64,000 nucleotides of DNA from a bacterium (GCA_030603495.1 JAUVXR010000012.1:1-64000); one strand, 5' to 3'. Shown: positions 1-8,473, counted from the stretch's first letter. Notes: generated by a model not told the origin, from the letters alone. Numbers and translations are program-made.

Positions 1-314
1 GTGGCATGCAACTGCCAGACTAACTCGTCCTGGAGAGACTGGGGTGCTGGGAGCGAGCTCATCGGCAAAGCTGCCCCGGCAAAGCGGGGGCCGGCGGAGG
101 CCGAACGTTGGGCGGCGGGGGGCAGCCCCACCGGCAACGGCTCATAATCACTGCTGTCCAGGTCAACGTCAAGTGCGGGGTTCTCCGCCAGCTCCTGTTG
201 GATACGGCGGGAGAGATCAACGTAGTCGAGTTCAAGCAAGGCGCTGCGTACAACAATATGCGGGCTGACGGTGGTGTGGGTGCGTGGCCCGATCTCGTAC
301 TGAAGCTGTAGCAT
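1..314 (-). CDS. rpoN: RNA polymerase sigma-54 factor, N-terminal part (cut by window edge)
   Basis: The gene reads leftward off the window, leaving about 104 residues. Residues ~20-52 match sigma-54 region I, ending in QQELAENPALD, the family's 'QQEL..NP.L' signature. A Pro/Ala-rich linker like region II follows, and near the cut edge SLQDELVWQL resembles the segment that opens the core-binding region. The ATG at 314 has a G-rich Shine-Dalgarno run just upstream on the minus strand. The extreme N-terminus, usually a Gln/Leu-rich LxMTPQL stretch, is only loosely conserved (QLQYEIGPRTHTTVSP). Sigma-54 initiates only with AAA+ activators and often serves flagellar or nitrogen genes; flgM lies next door. 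The core-binding and RpoN-box regions lie outside the window, so integrity cannot be judged. Confidence 0.72.
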   Translation of the reverse strand, partial: MLQLQYEIGPRTHTTVSPHIVVRSALLELDYVDLSRRIQQELAENPALDVDLDSSDYEPLPVGLPPAAQRSASAGPRFAGAALPMSSLPAPQSLQDELVWQLHA

Positions 315-816
315 TGTGCCCCCCAGTGTAGTAGAGACAATGGCATGAGAAGAGAGCAAGCCCAAGAAAAGGGCCGCTCTCGAGAAGCCTCGCATCCTGG
401 CCGAGACTGCTTGCGCAGTGACAAACCCTCATTGGCATATCGGCATTGGGGTGGCCTTTCTTGAGGGCGAGTTTGGGCAACGGCAGCCCGAAGCCAGCGT
501 AGTGGCAGAGAACAAGAATGAGGGGGCGTGGTTTACTGGAGAAGCCCGGTCAAGGGCCTCTGGTTTATTGCCTTGCCCCTCAGCGGCGGGTCGGCGCACG
601 GAAGCTCTCCCTGGAAGTTGAGAATGATGGAACGAGGGGCAAACTCGCCACGGGGAGCAGGGGGACCACTTCTTGGCAAAGCGAACAGCGGACAGTCAGG
701 AGTAGAGAGCAATCGCACAGCAGGTGACAAGAGATCGCGACAAGCAACGGCAGTTCAAGCCAGAGGAAGCGCAACAAGGCAGGGGTGATCAGGAAGCCGG
801 AGGGCAGATTTGCAGC
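315..816. other. Gene-free stretch between rpoN and flgM
   Basis: About 500 bases with no convincing gene on either strand. Short open frames here have no ribosome site and no protein-like composition. It should contain the rpoN promoter on the minus strand, but I could not identify a clear one. It ends at the sigma-28 promoter. Confidence 0.5.
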
Positions 817-843
817 TAAAGTATGCATATTTCGTGCCGATAA
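817..843 (+). promoter_or_regulatory. Sigma-28 (FliA/SigD) flagellar promoter upstream of flgM
   Basis: TAAAGTAT at 817-824, exactly 11 bases, then GCCGATAA at 836-843. The sigma-28 consensus is TAAAGTTT-N11-GCCGATAA, so only one of the 16 conserved positions differs. It lies 83 bases before the flgM start on the same strand. FlgM is the anti-sigma-28 factor, so the site fits the usual late-class negative feedback. Confidence 0.9.
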
Positions 844-926
844 ACTGACCAGGAGACATATTGGGACCTTTTCGGAGACCGGTGTGCGCGGAGTACCGGT
901 TGTCGCTAATGAGGAGGTTAAGGGCA

Positions 927-1238
927 ATGCCAATGGAGACATCTGGGCATGGCGTTATCGCACTAGTAGGGAAAGCGGCGGAAAGCGCGCCCACTGAGAA
1001 TCAGGGAAAGCAGTCGCCCGTGCCCGTCGACCAGTCGGTACATCTCTCGGAGCGCGTCCGCCCGTTGCAGACGATCAGCCGAGCGCTGGCAGGGATGCCC
1101 CGGGTCCGGGCGGAGCGAGTCAGGATAGTGCAAGACAAGCTGGCCAGCGGGCGGTACCGACTGGACAGCAAGCATCTAGCGGCACTCATCCTCGAGGCTA
1201 TGGAAGATGGTCAGCAGAGCTACCGCGCCGCAGCCTAA
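927..1238 (+). CDS. flgM: Anti-sigma-28 factor FlgM
   Basis: A 103-residue protein. The C-terminal third (RAERVRIVQDKLASGRYRLD followed by an amphipathic helix ending ILEAMEDG) is the FlgM sigma-binding pattern 'R...i+..I.sG.Y.vd...vA..il'. The N-terminal half is low-complexity and polar, as in other FlgM proteins, which are largely disordered. Known role: it binds and inhibits sigma-28 until the hook is complete, then is exported through the flagellar apparatus. The start at 927 is set by GAGGAGGT at 911-918 with 8-base spacing; the in-frame ATG at 933 is an alternative. It is driven by the sigma-28 promoter at 817-843. The neighbouring flgN-like gene supports a flagellar context. Confidence 0.82.
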   Translation: MPMETSGHGVIALVGKAAESAPTENQGKQSPVPVDQSVHLSERVRPLQTISRALAGMPRVRAERVRIVQDKLASGRYRLDSKHLAALILEAMEDGQQSYRAAA

Positions 1239-1395
1239 GCCAGTCCTCTGAGCGCCAGATGGCAGCTTCACCCTGAGCCCCTCGCCCCGCGGGAGATGGG
1301 AGAACGGCCTTTCACAAGCTCACCCCACCAGCCTGCTGAGGCTGGATACCTTCCGCCAAAAGGCTTCGGGCACGACGCTTGGGCACGAACCCCGC

Positions 1396-2212
1396 TCAGA
1401 ACTCTCCGAAATCGGGGTCAATCAGCCGCTGCTGTTGGCTGATGTTGTCTATCTTCTGTTCGTCTTCGGAGGCAAGCTGCCAGTCGAAGATATCCATATT
1501 GCTGTGCAGGTGGGCCGGCGAGGCGGACTTGGGGATGACGACTGCTCCCTTCTGAACCAGCCAGCGCAAGCAGATCTGAGCGGGCGTTTTCGCATACTTA
1601 TCTGCCAGCACCACGATGACCTTGTTGTTAAGGTCGGCCCCCCGGCCAAGTGGGCAGTAGGCGGTTAGGGCGATGGCGCGGCTCTGGCAGAACTCCAGCA
1701 GTTCCTTCTGGTAGAACGAAGGATGAAACTCCACCTGGTTATTGGCTATAGGCAGACCACTGACTGCCACAGCCTGGTCAATGTGGGAGATGGTGAAGTT
1801 GCTTACCCCAATGCTGCGCACTTTCCCCTGCTCGTGCAGCTCGTCTATCGCTTGCAGTGTCTCCGGCATAGGTATCTTCTTATTGGGCCAGTGAATCAGA
1901 AAGAGGTCGAGGTAGTCGGTCCCCAGATCGTGCAGCGCCTCGTCGCAACTGCTCAGGACGTCGCCGTAGTGCAAGCGCTCATACGGGACCTTAAGAGGTC
2001 AGGAATGTCTCCGAGCGGTCAAAGCCGGCCATGCCCCGCCCCACCTCGGCGTGGTTATCGTAGGCCTCAGCAGTATCAAGGTGAGAGTAGCCCAGTTCCA
2101 GGGCAGCTTTGACTGAGGCCATACACTCTTCGCCCCCAAGTTGCCAGGTCCCCAGACCAAGCTGCGGGATTCGGTAGCCGGAAGACAACTTCACTGTCGG
2201 GATGCGCATCAC
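1396..2212 (-). pseudogene. Aldo/keto reductase interrupted by a +1 frameshift
   Basis: Two frames together give a ~270-residue aldo/keto reductase, the usual family length (NADPH-dependent carbonyl reduction, cytosolic). The first part (1991-2212) starts MMRIPTVKLSSGYRIPQLGLG and holds the catalytic Asp and Tyr (HLDTAEAYDNHAEVG). The second (from 1974 down to 1396) holds LFLIHWPNK (catalytic His), IGVSNF, and the cofactor-binding IPKSASP. At ~1992-1995 the minus strand reads CTCTTAAGG; removing one T restores FLTSKVPYERL, with the catalytic Lys exactly at the break. Nothing else is damaged, so this is either a very recent inactivation or an assembly or base-calling error. The start has a GAGGTGA site. 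It lies alone between flagellar-type genes. Confidence 0.85.
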
Positions 2213-2387
2213 ATCACCTCATTTGACGGGACACAACAGTTGAGCACACATACTCTAACACAGTTTCGTCCTCTCACCAAACTCGGAGCGCGGCCAGGCG
2301 ACTTGAGTTAGGTGCCGGGTACCATTGTCTGCCCTATCCTAAATACCCTCGTCGGTCCCACGTCCCGGGAGAGTATGGCGAAAAAAC

Positions 2388-2415
2388 TAAAGAGACCGGA
2401 ACTGTGTGCCGATAC
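2388..2415 (+). promoter_or_regulatory. Likely second sigma-28 promoter
   Basis: TAAAGAGA at 2388-2395, then 12 bases, then GCCGATAC at 2408-2415. This is one base longer than the ideal spacing, and the -10 differs from GCCGATAA only at the last base. It lies 61 bases before the next start (2477). If real, it makes the small proteins at 2477-3383 part of the late flagellar regulon. Confidence 0.6.
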
Positions 2416-2476
2416 ATGGGTAGTGAAGGTCGCCACAACGTTGATGGCGCCCACGAAGGCGTAGGGGGGAATCATA

Positions 2477-2875
2477 ATGGCCGACAACGTGGCCGGGATG
2501 GCCGCGACATCTGGGGGAAGTTCCGGCACGGACGTTGACGGTATTCTCGCGCAACTGGCCCAGGTCTGCGAAAGTCCCATCACTAGTCCGCAACTCCGTC
2601 AGGCCGAAGAGCAGCTCCTACTGGCCCAGACCGAGCTCACTGACCATGACAGCGACACGCTGAGTTTGGCTAGTGATCGAGTCTACGACGGTATGGATGC
2701 CCTTGACGAGCAGCTTAAGCAGCTTCGCAATGACCTGGTGGACTATCTCGCCCAGGTAGAGGAGTTCTTCCTGGCGGTGAAGCAGGCCCTCGCCCGTGCC
2801 GAGGCCCTGGGTGGCTCGATGGCAGCACAGGTCGAGGACCTGGCCAGTTCGTACTATTCATCAGATAACGCCTAG
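2477..2875 (+). CDS. Small helical protein, possibly flagellum-related, unknown function
   Basis: 132 residues, acidic, predicted mostly helical. The N-terminus (~1-20) is Gly/Ser/Ala-rich, and residues ~38-120 have long Leu/Ala/Glu/Gln heptad-like stretches (LRQAEEQLLLAQTEL; ALDEQLKQLRNDLVDYLAQV) suggesting a coiled coil or four-helix chaperone-like fold. I do not recognise the family. GGGGGG at 2463-2468 sets the ATG. Placement just downstream of a likely sigma-28 promoter and upstream of a flgN-like gene suggests a flagellar accessory or secretion chaperone role. This is inference from context only. Confidence 0.6.
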   Translation: MADNVAGMAATSGGSSGTDVDGILAQLAQVCESPITSPQLRQAEEQLLLAQTELTDHDSDTLSLASDRVYDGMDALDEQLKQLRNDLVDYLAQVEEFFLAVKQALARAEALGGSMAAQVEDLASSYYSSDNA

Positions 2876-2908
2876 TGCCAGCAGCACTCAAGGCAGGAGC
2901 AGCTAGTC

Positions 2909-3098
2909 ATGGCAGTGCCGACCTATGCCGATCACCTCTGTTCACCTGTGCAGGCGCAGCTCCCGCCCTCAGGACACTTGTGGTGATGATGTTTGACACT
3001 GTGGTGCGCTGTGCGCCGGGCGATGCCTGGAATGAGGCTAAGAATCCATGCCGCGACCAAGCAGCACAAGTAGTCCAGGCAAATCGGACCGCCCCCTG
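2909..3098 (+). pseudogene. Possible remnant of fliS (flagellin chaperone)
   Basis: An ATG at 2909 with AGGAG at 2894-2898 opens MAVPTYADHLCSPVQAQ and stops after 25 codons. One frame over, the text continues LVVMMFDTVVRCA and later DQAAQVVQA, which resembles FliS (YxxxQV.sAsP..L..MLYDgai+.., then an 'AQ.Iv' helix). The remnant sits where fliS usually lies, before a flgN/fliT-type gene. It is short, contains at least one frameshift and overlaps the start of the next gene, so the call is tentative. Confidence 0.3.
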
Positions 3099-3383
3099 AC
3101 GCTGTGGGAAGCGATGGGGAAGCTGCATGAGATACAAACCCAGGAAGAGATCGCCCTGGACAACGGCGACATCGGACTGTTTCAGGAACTGCTGGAACAG
3201 CAGGCCCGCGCCTGGCAGGTCGTCTATGTGCAAGCCGGCGAGTTAATCACCATCGGCAAGGCCCCACCCGATATGATCGCGCGCCTCGAAAAAATCCTCA
3301 ACATCCACTGCGACCACGAGCAGCGGCTGCGGGAGGCTAATGGCGAGATACAAGCCCGGCTGCGCCTACTCAAGTCCGCGTAG
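3048..3383 (+). CDS. FlgN-like flagellar secretion chaperone
   Basis: 111 residues. From ~20 the protein is all-helical with the FlgN pattern 'L...l..E..aL..gD...l.elle.q......' (LWEAMGKLHEIQTQEEIALD, then NGDIGLFQELLEQQA, then a second helical hairpin ending LREANGEIQARLRLL). FlgN chaperones the hook-associated proteins FlgK and FlgL in the cytosol. The first ~20 residues are Ser/Pro-rich and lack a clear ribosome site, so translation may instead begin at the internal ATG at 3114. Sequence conservation in this family is low, so FliT or a generic chaperone is possible. Context: flgM upstream and sigma-28-type promoters. Confidence 0.55.
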   Translation: MPRPSSTSSPGKSDRPLTLWEAMGKLHEIQTQEEIALDNGDIGLFQELLEQQARAWQVVYVQAGELITIGKAPPDMIARLEKILNIHCDHEQRLREANGEIQARLRLLKSA

Positions 3384-3425
3384 CCGGGCAATCGATTGGC
3401 AACTCGTTGCCGGCGGGCCTGCCGC

Positions 3426-3617
3426 TCACGGCACGTAGTAACCCGTCTGCGCCTCGGCGTCCAGTATCGTACTGCCCGGGGCTGGGCTCAGATGGGCAAT
3501 CACCAGATCGGAGACTTCGGGCCAGTCCTCCAGCCTGCCGAGCATCGAACGATAGCCTCGATCCTGGGTAATCCCCCCCCGCATCACCGAGAAGCCCGCC
3601 GTCCGTCTGAGTGGCAT
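3426..3617 (-). CDS. Small hypothetical protein
   Basis: A 63-residue frame from an ATG at 3617 with GGAG 9-12 bases upstream (minus strand). Composition looks protein-like, especially LGRLEDWPEVSDLVIAHLSP. No recognisable domain, signal peptide or membrane segment. It is the only candidate in the otherwise empty 3384-3702 stretch and could be the fragment of a larger lost gene. Confidence 0.3.
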   Translation of the reverse strand: MPLRRTAGFSVMRGGITQDRGYRSMLGRLEDWPEVSDLVIAHLSPAPGSTILDAEAQTGYYVP

Positions 3618-3702
3618 TACCACCCGCTCCTGCGTTCCCTCGCCCACTGAGCTAACTGTTACCTATGTATGTTACTAGCTCACTGGTCGAACCGCGCTGC
3701 GC

Positions 3703-3732
3703 TTGACACTGCCTTCAACACCGTAACATAAT
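3703..3732 (+). promoter_or_regulatory. Sigma-70-type promoter for the kelch gene
   Basis: TTGACA (3703-3708), 18-base spacer, CATAAT (3727-3732). The -35 is perfect and the -10 has one mismatch. The expected start of transcription is ~3739, leaving a leader of ~130 bases before the kelch gene at 3872. Confidence 0.6.
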
Positions 3733-3871
3733 AGCACGGTAGGCTTTCGGGCGGCGGATATATAGTCTCGTCCTCCGACAGCCTGACTGCCGATATGGAG
3801 CCGGAGAATATCTGGGCAATGAGCGAGGCAATTGACACGTAGGGCAGGTAATAGTTGCAGCGGAGGAGCCC

Positions 3872-4969
3872 ATGCCGCGAATTGGATGGCAGCTTTCGAT
3901 AGCTCTGATCCTGGTGGCTCTGACGCATTCGGTGGGGGCGCAGGAGCAGATGCTGGCACCGCGGTATGCCCATACGGCCACGGTGCTGGCAGATGGGCGG
4001 GTGCTGATATACGGCGGCCTTGGCCCCAGTGATGTGTTCGTTGCCGGGACCGAACTCTTTGAGCCGGGCAGCCCGCAGTTCCGGCGGGGGCCCTGCGGCC
4101 ACAAGCGCCGCGCCTTTCATACCGCCACCCGGCTCCCCGACGGCACAATACTGGTTGCTGGTGGTTTCATCCTCCCCTACTCGACGTCGCGCACCGCTGA
4201 GCTATTCGATGGCCGGCGCTTTGTCTTCCTGGAGCAGAAGATGTCGGCGCCCCGAGAGCTACACGCAGCGACGCTTCTAGACGATGGGCGTGTGCTGCTC
4301 ACCGGTGGTTTCGTCGGTGGTGTTACCTCCCTGGCCAAGTGTGATCTATTTGAGCCCACCGCACGAACCTTCCAGCCTACGGGTGATATGCACTTCAGCC
4401 GCTTCGGCCACGCTGCCTGCCGGCTGACGGACGGTCGAGTATTGGTCACCGGCGGGTCGCAGTATCCCGGCGAACGATCGCTGGCCCAGGCGGAGCTGTA
4501 TGACCCGGCCACGGAGGAGTTCCAACGGGTCGGGCGGATGGTAGCTGATCGGTTCCGCCATAACGCCACTTTGCTTCCTGATCGGCGCGTCCTTGTCACC
4601 GGCGGGTACAGTGCCACGGCTGGCCGCCAGCTTAGCAGTACCGAGCTCTTCGACCCCGCCACGGGCACCTTCACTGCCGGCCCAGATATGAGCGAGCCGC
4701 GCATGGACCACACCGCGACGCTACTTCCCAACGGGCAGGTGCTGATCACTGGCGGCTTCAATGGTGCTGGCGTACCGCATACAGTGAGCTCGTGCGAGCT
4801 TTTCGATCCCGAGGAAGGCTCCTTCCACCGGGCTGCGCCCCTGCCCAGGGCAGTCCACGAGCATAGAGCTACGCTGTTACCATCCGGGTCGGTGCTGGTC
4901 TCGGGGGGGCTGAAGGTCGAAGGGGAAGACAAGCAGGCCGTCGCTGATGTTGGCGTTATTTCCCCTTAA
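3872..4969 (+). CDS. Secreted kelch-repeat beta-propeller protein
   Basis: 365 residues. Residues 1-23 form a signal peptide (hydrophobic core IALILVALTHSVGA, cleavage before QEQML). The rest is seven kelch repeats of ~48 residues, each with H-[TA]-A-T-x-L-x-D-G-R-V-L-[IV]-x-G-G and a closing ELFDP-type strand, enough for a complete seven-bladed propeller; the last blade is short and may close with the N-terminal strand. It should act outside the cytoplasm in protein or sugar binding; some propellers of this kind are galactose-oxidase-like, but no copper-site residues are evident. GGAGGAG just before the ATG sets the start. No operon partners. Confidence 0.8.
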   Translation: MPRIGWQLSIALILVALTHSVGAQEQMLAPRYAHTATVLADGRVLIYGGLGPSDVFVAGTELFEPGSPQFRRGPCGHKRRAFHTATRLPDGTILVAGGFILPYSTSRTAELFDGRRFVFLEQKMSAPRELHAATLLDDGRVLLTGGFVGGVTSLAKCDLFEPTARTFQPTGDMHFSRFGHAACRLTDGRVLVTGGSQYPGERSLAQAELYDPATEEFQRVGRMVADRFRHNATLLPDRRVLVTGGYSATAGRQLSSTELFDPATGTFTAGPDMSEPRMDHTATLLPNGQVLITGGFNGAGVPHTVSSCELFDPEEGSFHRAAPLPRAVHEHRATLLPSGSVLVSGGLKVEGEDKQAVADVGVISP

Positions 4970-5068
4970 CCGCCAACTGGCAGATGATAGTGCATTCTGG
5001 TTAGGGCCTGCACAGTCACTACTATTCCCGCGCCTGGCCCGTCTTCGTCTTCTCCGAGAAACATGGCT

Positions 5069-6607
5069 CTACGCCGGCAACTCACCATTGCGTAGCTCCT
5101 GCTTCAGAACCTTGCCCAAGGCCGACTTGGGTAGGGATTCTCTGAACTCAACTACATGTGGTACTTTGAACGCCGCTAGATGCTGCTGGCAATGGACAAT
5201 GACCTGCTCAGCGCTAAGCTGGGCATCTTCAGCGGGGGCTACTACGGCTCTAATCCGTTCGCCGCGCAGCGTATCCGGCAGCCCCACTACCGCCACTTCG
5301 CTGACCTGGGGCATCTGCGCTATGACCGCCTCGACCTCCCGCGGGTAGACATTGGTCCCACCCACTATGATCATATCTTTTCTGCGGTCCACAATGTACA
5401 GGTAGCCGTCGTTGTCAAGCTTGCCCAGATCGCCGGTGTAGAGCCAGTCGCCGCGAATGGTTTCAACTGTGGCGGCTGGGTCGCGCCAGTAGCCTTGCAT
5501 GATATTATCGCCAGCAACAATGATCTCACCGACCTCTCCCGCGGGCAACTCCTGACCCGCTTCGTCTACGACGCGCACCTCCACCCCCGGTATGGGCGGC
5601 CCGACACTGCCCGGCTTCTGCACTCCCTCGGGCGGGTTGACGCTTACTACCGGGGAGGCCTCGGTGGGGCCATAGCCTTCGACCAGCAGCACGCGGTAGC
5701 GCTCTTGAAAACCTCGAAGCAGCGGGACCGGCAGGGGCGCTCCGCCCGAGATGCAGACGCGCAGCACACGGAGATTGTACTTGCGAGTAGTCCGGCATCC
5801 GGTCAGTACCGCAAACATCGGAGGTACGCCAGCCAGTATGGTTATCCGCTCGGCTTCAAGTGCCTCCAGGACCGGCAGCGGCGCAAAGGCCCTTTGCAGC
5901 ACGATGCTGGCGCCGGATAGCAGAGGGAGTATCATGCAGACGGTGGCGCCGAAGGAGTGGAACAGAGGAAGCACTGCCAGAAAGGTGTCCTCATCCGTTA
6001 CGCTGATAAGCTCGCGGCACGAGCGGGCGTTAGCCAGAAGATTACGGTGGGAGAGCACTGCACCTTTGGGCCGGCCGGTTGTGCCCGAAGTATAGATGAG
6101 CACGGCGGCATCATCTGGCTGAGCTGCATCCCGGAGGAGGGGCCGGTCAATCGCGCCAGATACAAGCTGTTCCAGATTAACTGCATCCGGTACTGCCGAC
6201 TCGCCACTGATTAGCAGATGCGCGAGGCCAGGGACCTGGGGCTGTAACTGCGCGAGGATCGGGTCAAGCTCTGACAGAGATATAAGTGCCTGCACCTGGG
6301 CGTGGTTGAGAATGTAGGCTGCTTCTTCTGTACTCAGTTGACAATGTACCGGTACAGCCAGCGCCCCCAGGGCGGTGATGGCCAGATACGAGATTACAAA
6401 CTGGGGGCAGTTGGGTAGCAGCAACGCCACCCGGTCCCCGCGTCTTATCCCCAGATCCGCCAGGCCGGTGGCGAGGGCCCCGGCACTATGCACAAGCTGC
6501 TGATAGGTGAGTCTCTGCTCTTCGGCTATTACTGCTGTCTGCTGGCCAAACTCAGCGGCCGAGGCCAGCACCGCCGAGAACAGACCGCCTGTAGCCTCCT
6601 GGTTCAT
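5069..6607 (-). CDS. Long-chain fatty acid-CoA ligase (AMP-forming, FadD-like)
   Basis: 512 residues, normal for the ANL superfamily. It activates a carboxylate (probably a medium- or long-chain fatty acid) to the acyl-AMP and then the CoA thioester. Motifs: P-loop IYTSGTTGRPKG (~171-182), VEGYGPTEASP (A5), YTGDLGKLDNDGYLYIVDRR (A7/A8 hinge), GGTNVYPREVE, and the catalytic Lys in PKSALGKVLKQ near the end. GGAG 6 bases before the second of two adjacent ATGs favours a start at 6607; GTG at 6622 and ATG at 6610 are alternatives. It stands alone, convergent with the kelch gene, so the substrate cannot be told from context. Confidence 0.88.
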   Translation of the reverse strand: MNQEATGGLFSAVLASAAEFGQQTAVIAEEQRLTYQQLVHSAGALATGLADLGIRRGDRVALLLPNCPQFVISYLAITALGALAVPVHCQLSTEEAAYILNHAQVQALISLSELDPILAQLQPQVPGLAHLLISGESAVPDAVNLEQLVSGAIDRPLLRDAAQPDDAAVLIYTSGTTGRPKGAVLSHRNLLANARSCRELISVTDEDTFLAVLPLFHSFGATVCMILPLLSGASIVLQRAFAPLPVLEALEAERITILAGVPPMFAVLTGCRTTRKYNLRVLRVCISGGAPLPVPLLRGFQERYRVLLVEGYGPTEASPVVSVNPPEGVQKPGSVGPPIPGVEVRVVDEAGQELPAGEVGEIIVAGDNIMQGYWRDPAATVETIRGDWLYTGDLGKLDNDGYLYIVDRRKDMIIVGGTNVYPREVEAVIAQMPQVSEVAVVGLPDTLRGERIRAVVAPAEDAQLSAEQVIVHCQQHLAAFKVPHVVEFRESLPKSALGKVLKQELRNGELPA

Positions 6608-7088
6608 CATGATCTCCAACACTCAGGTATTCTCGTCGCGGCAAGTCAGTCGGCACTGACGCAGCACCAGGATCAGCACACGTCCGGGCAGCCTGCCTTG
6701 GGGGCCGGGCAGGTCCTCAATGCTGCCAATGGCCGCGACAAGGGCGACCAGCCCGAGAGTTACGGGCCCGGGCGGCTCTTGTGGTGATCAGATGAAGGCT
6801 TAGGCGGAAGCAATCAGGTGGCTGGCGAGCAAAGGTCGGTAGGAGGGTCTAATTAGTGGGGCGCTGAAGCGACCGGCTGCGAGGCGGCATAGGCTGGGCC
6901 GCTCAGATGCGGCGCATAAGGGGGCATAAGTAGGTGCCCCACGGCTCCGACAAGGGGTCGTCCCCTGGGACAGCTTGCCCGAACTTGGGTACCACAAAAC
7001 TCCCCTGCCCACCGCGCGTTTGCTTAGCGCGGACATGGGCAAGCTGGTCTCGACTTTGTATTGGCTGCAGCGCGGTCTGTGCTGTGGT
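6608..7088. other. Gene-free stretch between acyl-CoA ligase and CBS genes
   Basis: About 480 bases with only short open frames of poor composition on both strands. No tRNA, no clear sigma-70 promoter and no strong terminator were seen. It must contain the minus-strand promoter of the acyl-CoA ligase. Confidence 0.4.
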
Positions 7089-7451
7089 TTAGTCGGCGGC
7101 TATAGCTGCTACTACGTCAGCCCGGCTCACAATCCCTACCAAGCTACCTCCGCAGTCAATCACCGGCACTCGCTTGATACCCCACGCCGCCAGGGTCTTG
7201 GCGATGTCGGCGACGTCGGTATCCGGCCCCACTGAGACCACCTTGGAAGCCATCACCGACCCGACCGTCGCACCCTCGGCGGCAGTGAGGATATCAGCTT
7301 CGCTGATGATGCCGACTACCTCACCCTCGCTGACCACGGGCATACCACTAATCCTGTTCGCAGCGAGAACCTCGGCAACTTCGCTGACCGCAGCACAGGT
7401 GGTAGTAGTTACCACCCCAGTCGTCATAATGTCGCTGGCGGTCTTCTCCAT
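7089..7451 (-). CDS. Tandem CBS-domain protein
   Basis: 120 residues comprising two CBS motifs that together form one Bateman module: TASDIMTTGVVTTT...AANRISGMPVV...GIISEADIL, then VGSVMASKVVSVGPDTDV...KRVPVIDCGG...GIVSRADVV. Such stand-alone modules bind adenine nucleotides (AMP, ATP, SAM or NAD) and regulate partners in the cytosol. The start at 7451 follows GAGGGG by 8 bases; the GTG at 7460 overlaps that site and is less likely. The partner cannot be inferred from the neighbours. Confidence 0.85.
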   Translation of the reverse strand: MEKTASDIMTTGVVTTTTCAAVSEVAEVLAANRISGMPVVSEGEVVGIISEADILTAAEGATVGSVMASKVVSVGPDTDVADIAKTLAAWGIKRVPVIDCGGSLVGIVSRADVVAAIAAD

Positions 7452-7693
7452 TCTAGCCACCCCTCTTCAGCACTTTTTTTGAGGCCCTGCACTGTAGTAT
7501 TCTCCGCCCACCGCAGCAGTTCATTCCTGGTGCCAGCCGGTGGGGTAAGCCATGCGAGGCGTACTTGCGCATGTGAACCCCGGCGGAAGGACAAACCCGA
7601 TGGGACGATGAATCTCAAATGACAGAATCTCACCTGCCCGGTGATGGTCACATCAAGTGGACCAGCCGTAGTTCGGATGTCCAAGATCTTCAT
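7424..7693 (-). CDS. Uncertain small ORF overlapping the CBS gene
   Basis: 89 residues from an ATG at 7693. The N-terminal half (MKILDIRTTAGPLDVTITGQ, then FCHLRFIVPSGLSF) looks protein-like. The C-terminal half is Arg/Trp-rich and overlaps the start of the CBS gene by 28 bases. There is no good ribosome site and no recognised domain. It could be a small upstream operon member or a chance frame. Confidence 0.3.
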   Translation of the reverse strand: MKILDIRTTAGPLDVTITGQVRFCHLRFIVPSGLSFRRGSHAQVRLAWLTPPAGTRNELLRWAENTTVQGLKKSAEEGWLEWRRPPATL

Positions 7694-7722
7694 AGGATGG
7701 ATTAACCACAGGGAGGTCGGTC

Positions 7723-8376
7723 ATGAAGTCAGCGCTGATGGTCTGGGGGGGCTGGGAAGGCCACGAACCCAAGCAATGCGTGGACGTTTTTGAGCCGCAC
7801 CTGCGTGAGCAGGGCTATGAGGTGCGTGTGGAGAACACGCTGGACGTCTATCTCGAGGACGACTACATGAGATCGCTCAGCCTGATCGTGCCAGTCTGGA
7901 CGGGGGGCGAGATTGGCACAGAGCAGTCGAAGGGCCTGCTGGAGGCGGTGCGCAGTGGCGTCGGCATTGCCGGCTGGCACGGTGGCATGGGCGATTCATT
8001 CCGCAACAACACCGAATATCAGTTCATGGTCGGCGGCCAGTGGGTGGCACACCCTGGCGGAATTATTGATTACACCGTCAATATCGTCAACCACGATGAT
8101 CCGATCACCGCCGGCCTAGCGGACTTCGATATGCACTCGGAACAGTACTATATGCACGTTGATCCGTCTAACGAGGTCCTGGCGACCACTACCTTAAGTG
8201 GCGAGCACTGCTCCTGGATTGCTGGCTGCGTGATGCCGGTGGTCTGGAAGCGCAAGTATGGCGAAGGGCGAGTATTCTATAGCTCAGCGGGGCACGTTGC
8301 GGCAGATTTTGAGGTCGAGGAGGCGCGCACCATCGTCGAGCGCGGGATGCTGTGGGCCAGCCGGTCAGACGCTTGA
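7723..8376 (+). CDS. ThuA-like domain protein (trehalose-utilisation family)
   Basis: 217 residues covering the whole ThuA domain (class I glutamine-amidotransferase-like fold). Features: N-terminal strand [13 protein letters not shown], central [42 protein letters not shown], the HDDPITAGL segment before YYMHVDP, and [17 protein letters not shown], all typical. ThuA proteins occur in sugar-utilisation loci; in rhizobia thuA is linked to trehalose catabolism, but the biochemical reaction is not settled. GGGAGG sets the ATG. It is convergent with a class II aldolase gene, which loosely supports carbohydrate metabolism. Confidence 0.85.
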   Translation: MKSALMVWGGWEGHEPKQCVDVFEPHLREQGYEVRVENTLDVYLEDDYMRSLSLIVPVWTGGEIGTEQSKGLLEAVRSGVGIAGWHGGMGDSFRNNTEYQFMVGGQWVAHPGGIIDYTVNIVNHDDPITAGLADFDMHSEQYYMHVDPSNEVLATTTLSGEHCSWIAGCVMPVVWKRKYGEGRVFYSSAGHVAADFEVEEARTIVERGMLWASRSDA

Positions 8377-8473
8377 GTGCCGCAGCTCACGCCGCCACCT
8401 GGCCCAGGACTTGCTGATGCGTGTCGTGGCCAATTGCAGGAAGATAGTCGGACTATTGAGCGCCGGTAGCTGT

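Noticed and set aside
3680-4148. Overlapping minus-strand frames upstream of the kelch gene
   Set aside because: Shadows of the kelch N-terminus and its promoter region; no recognisable protein.
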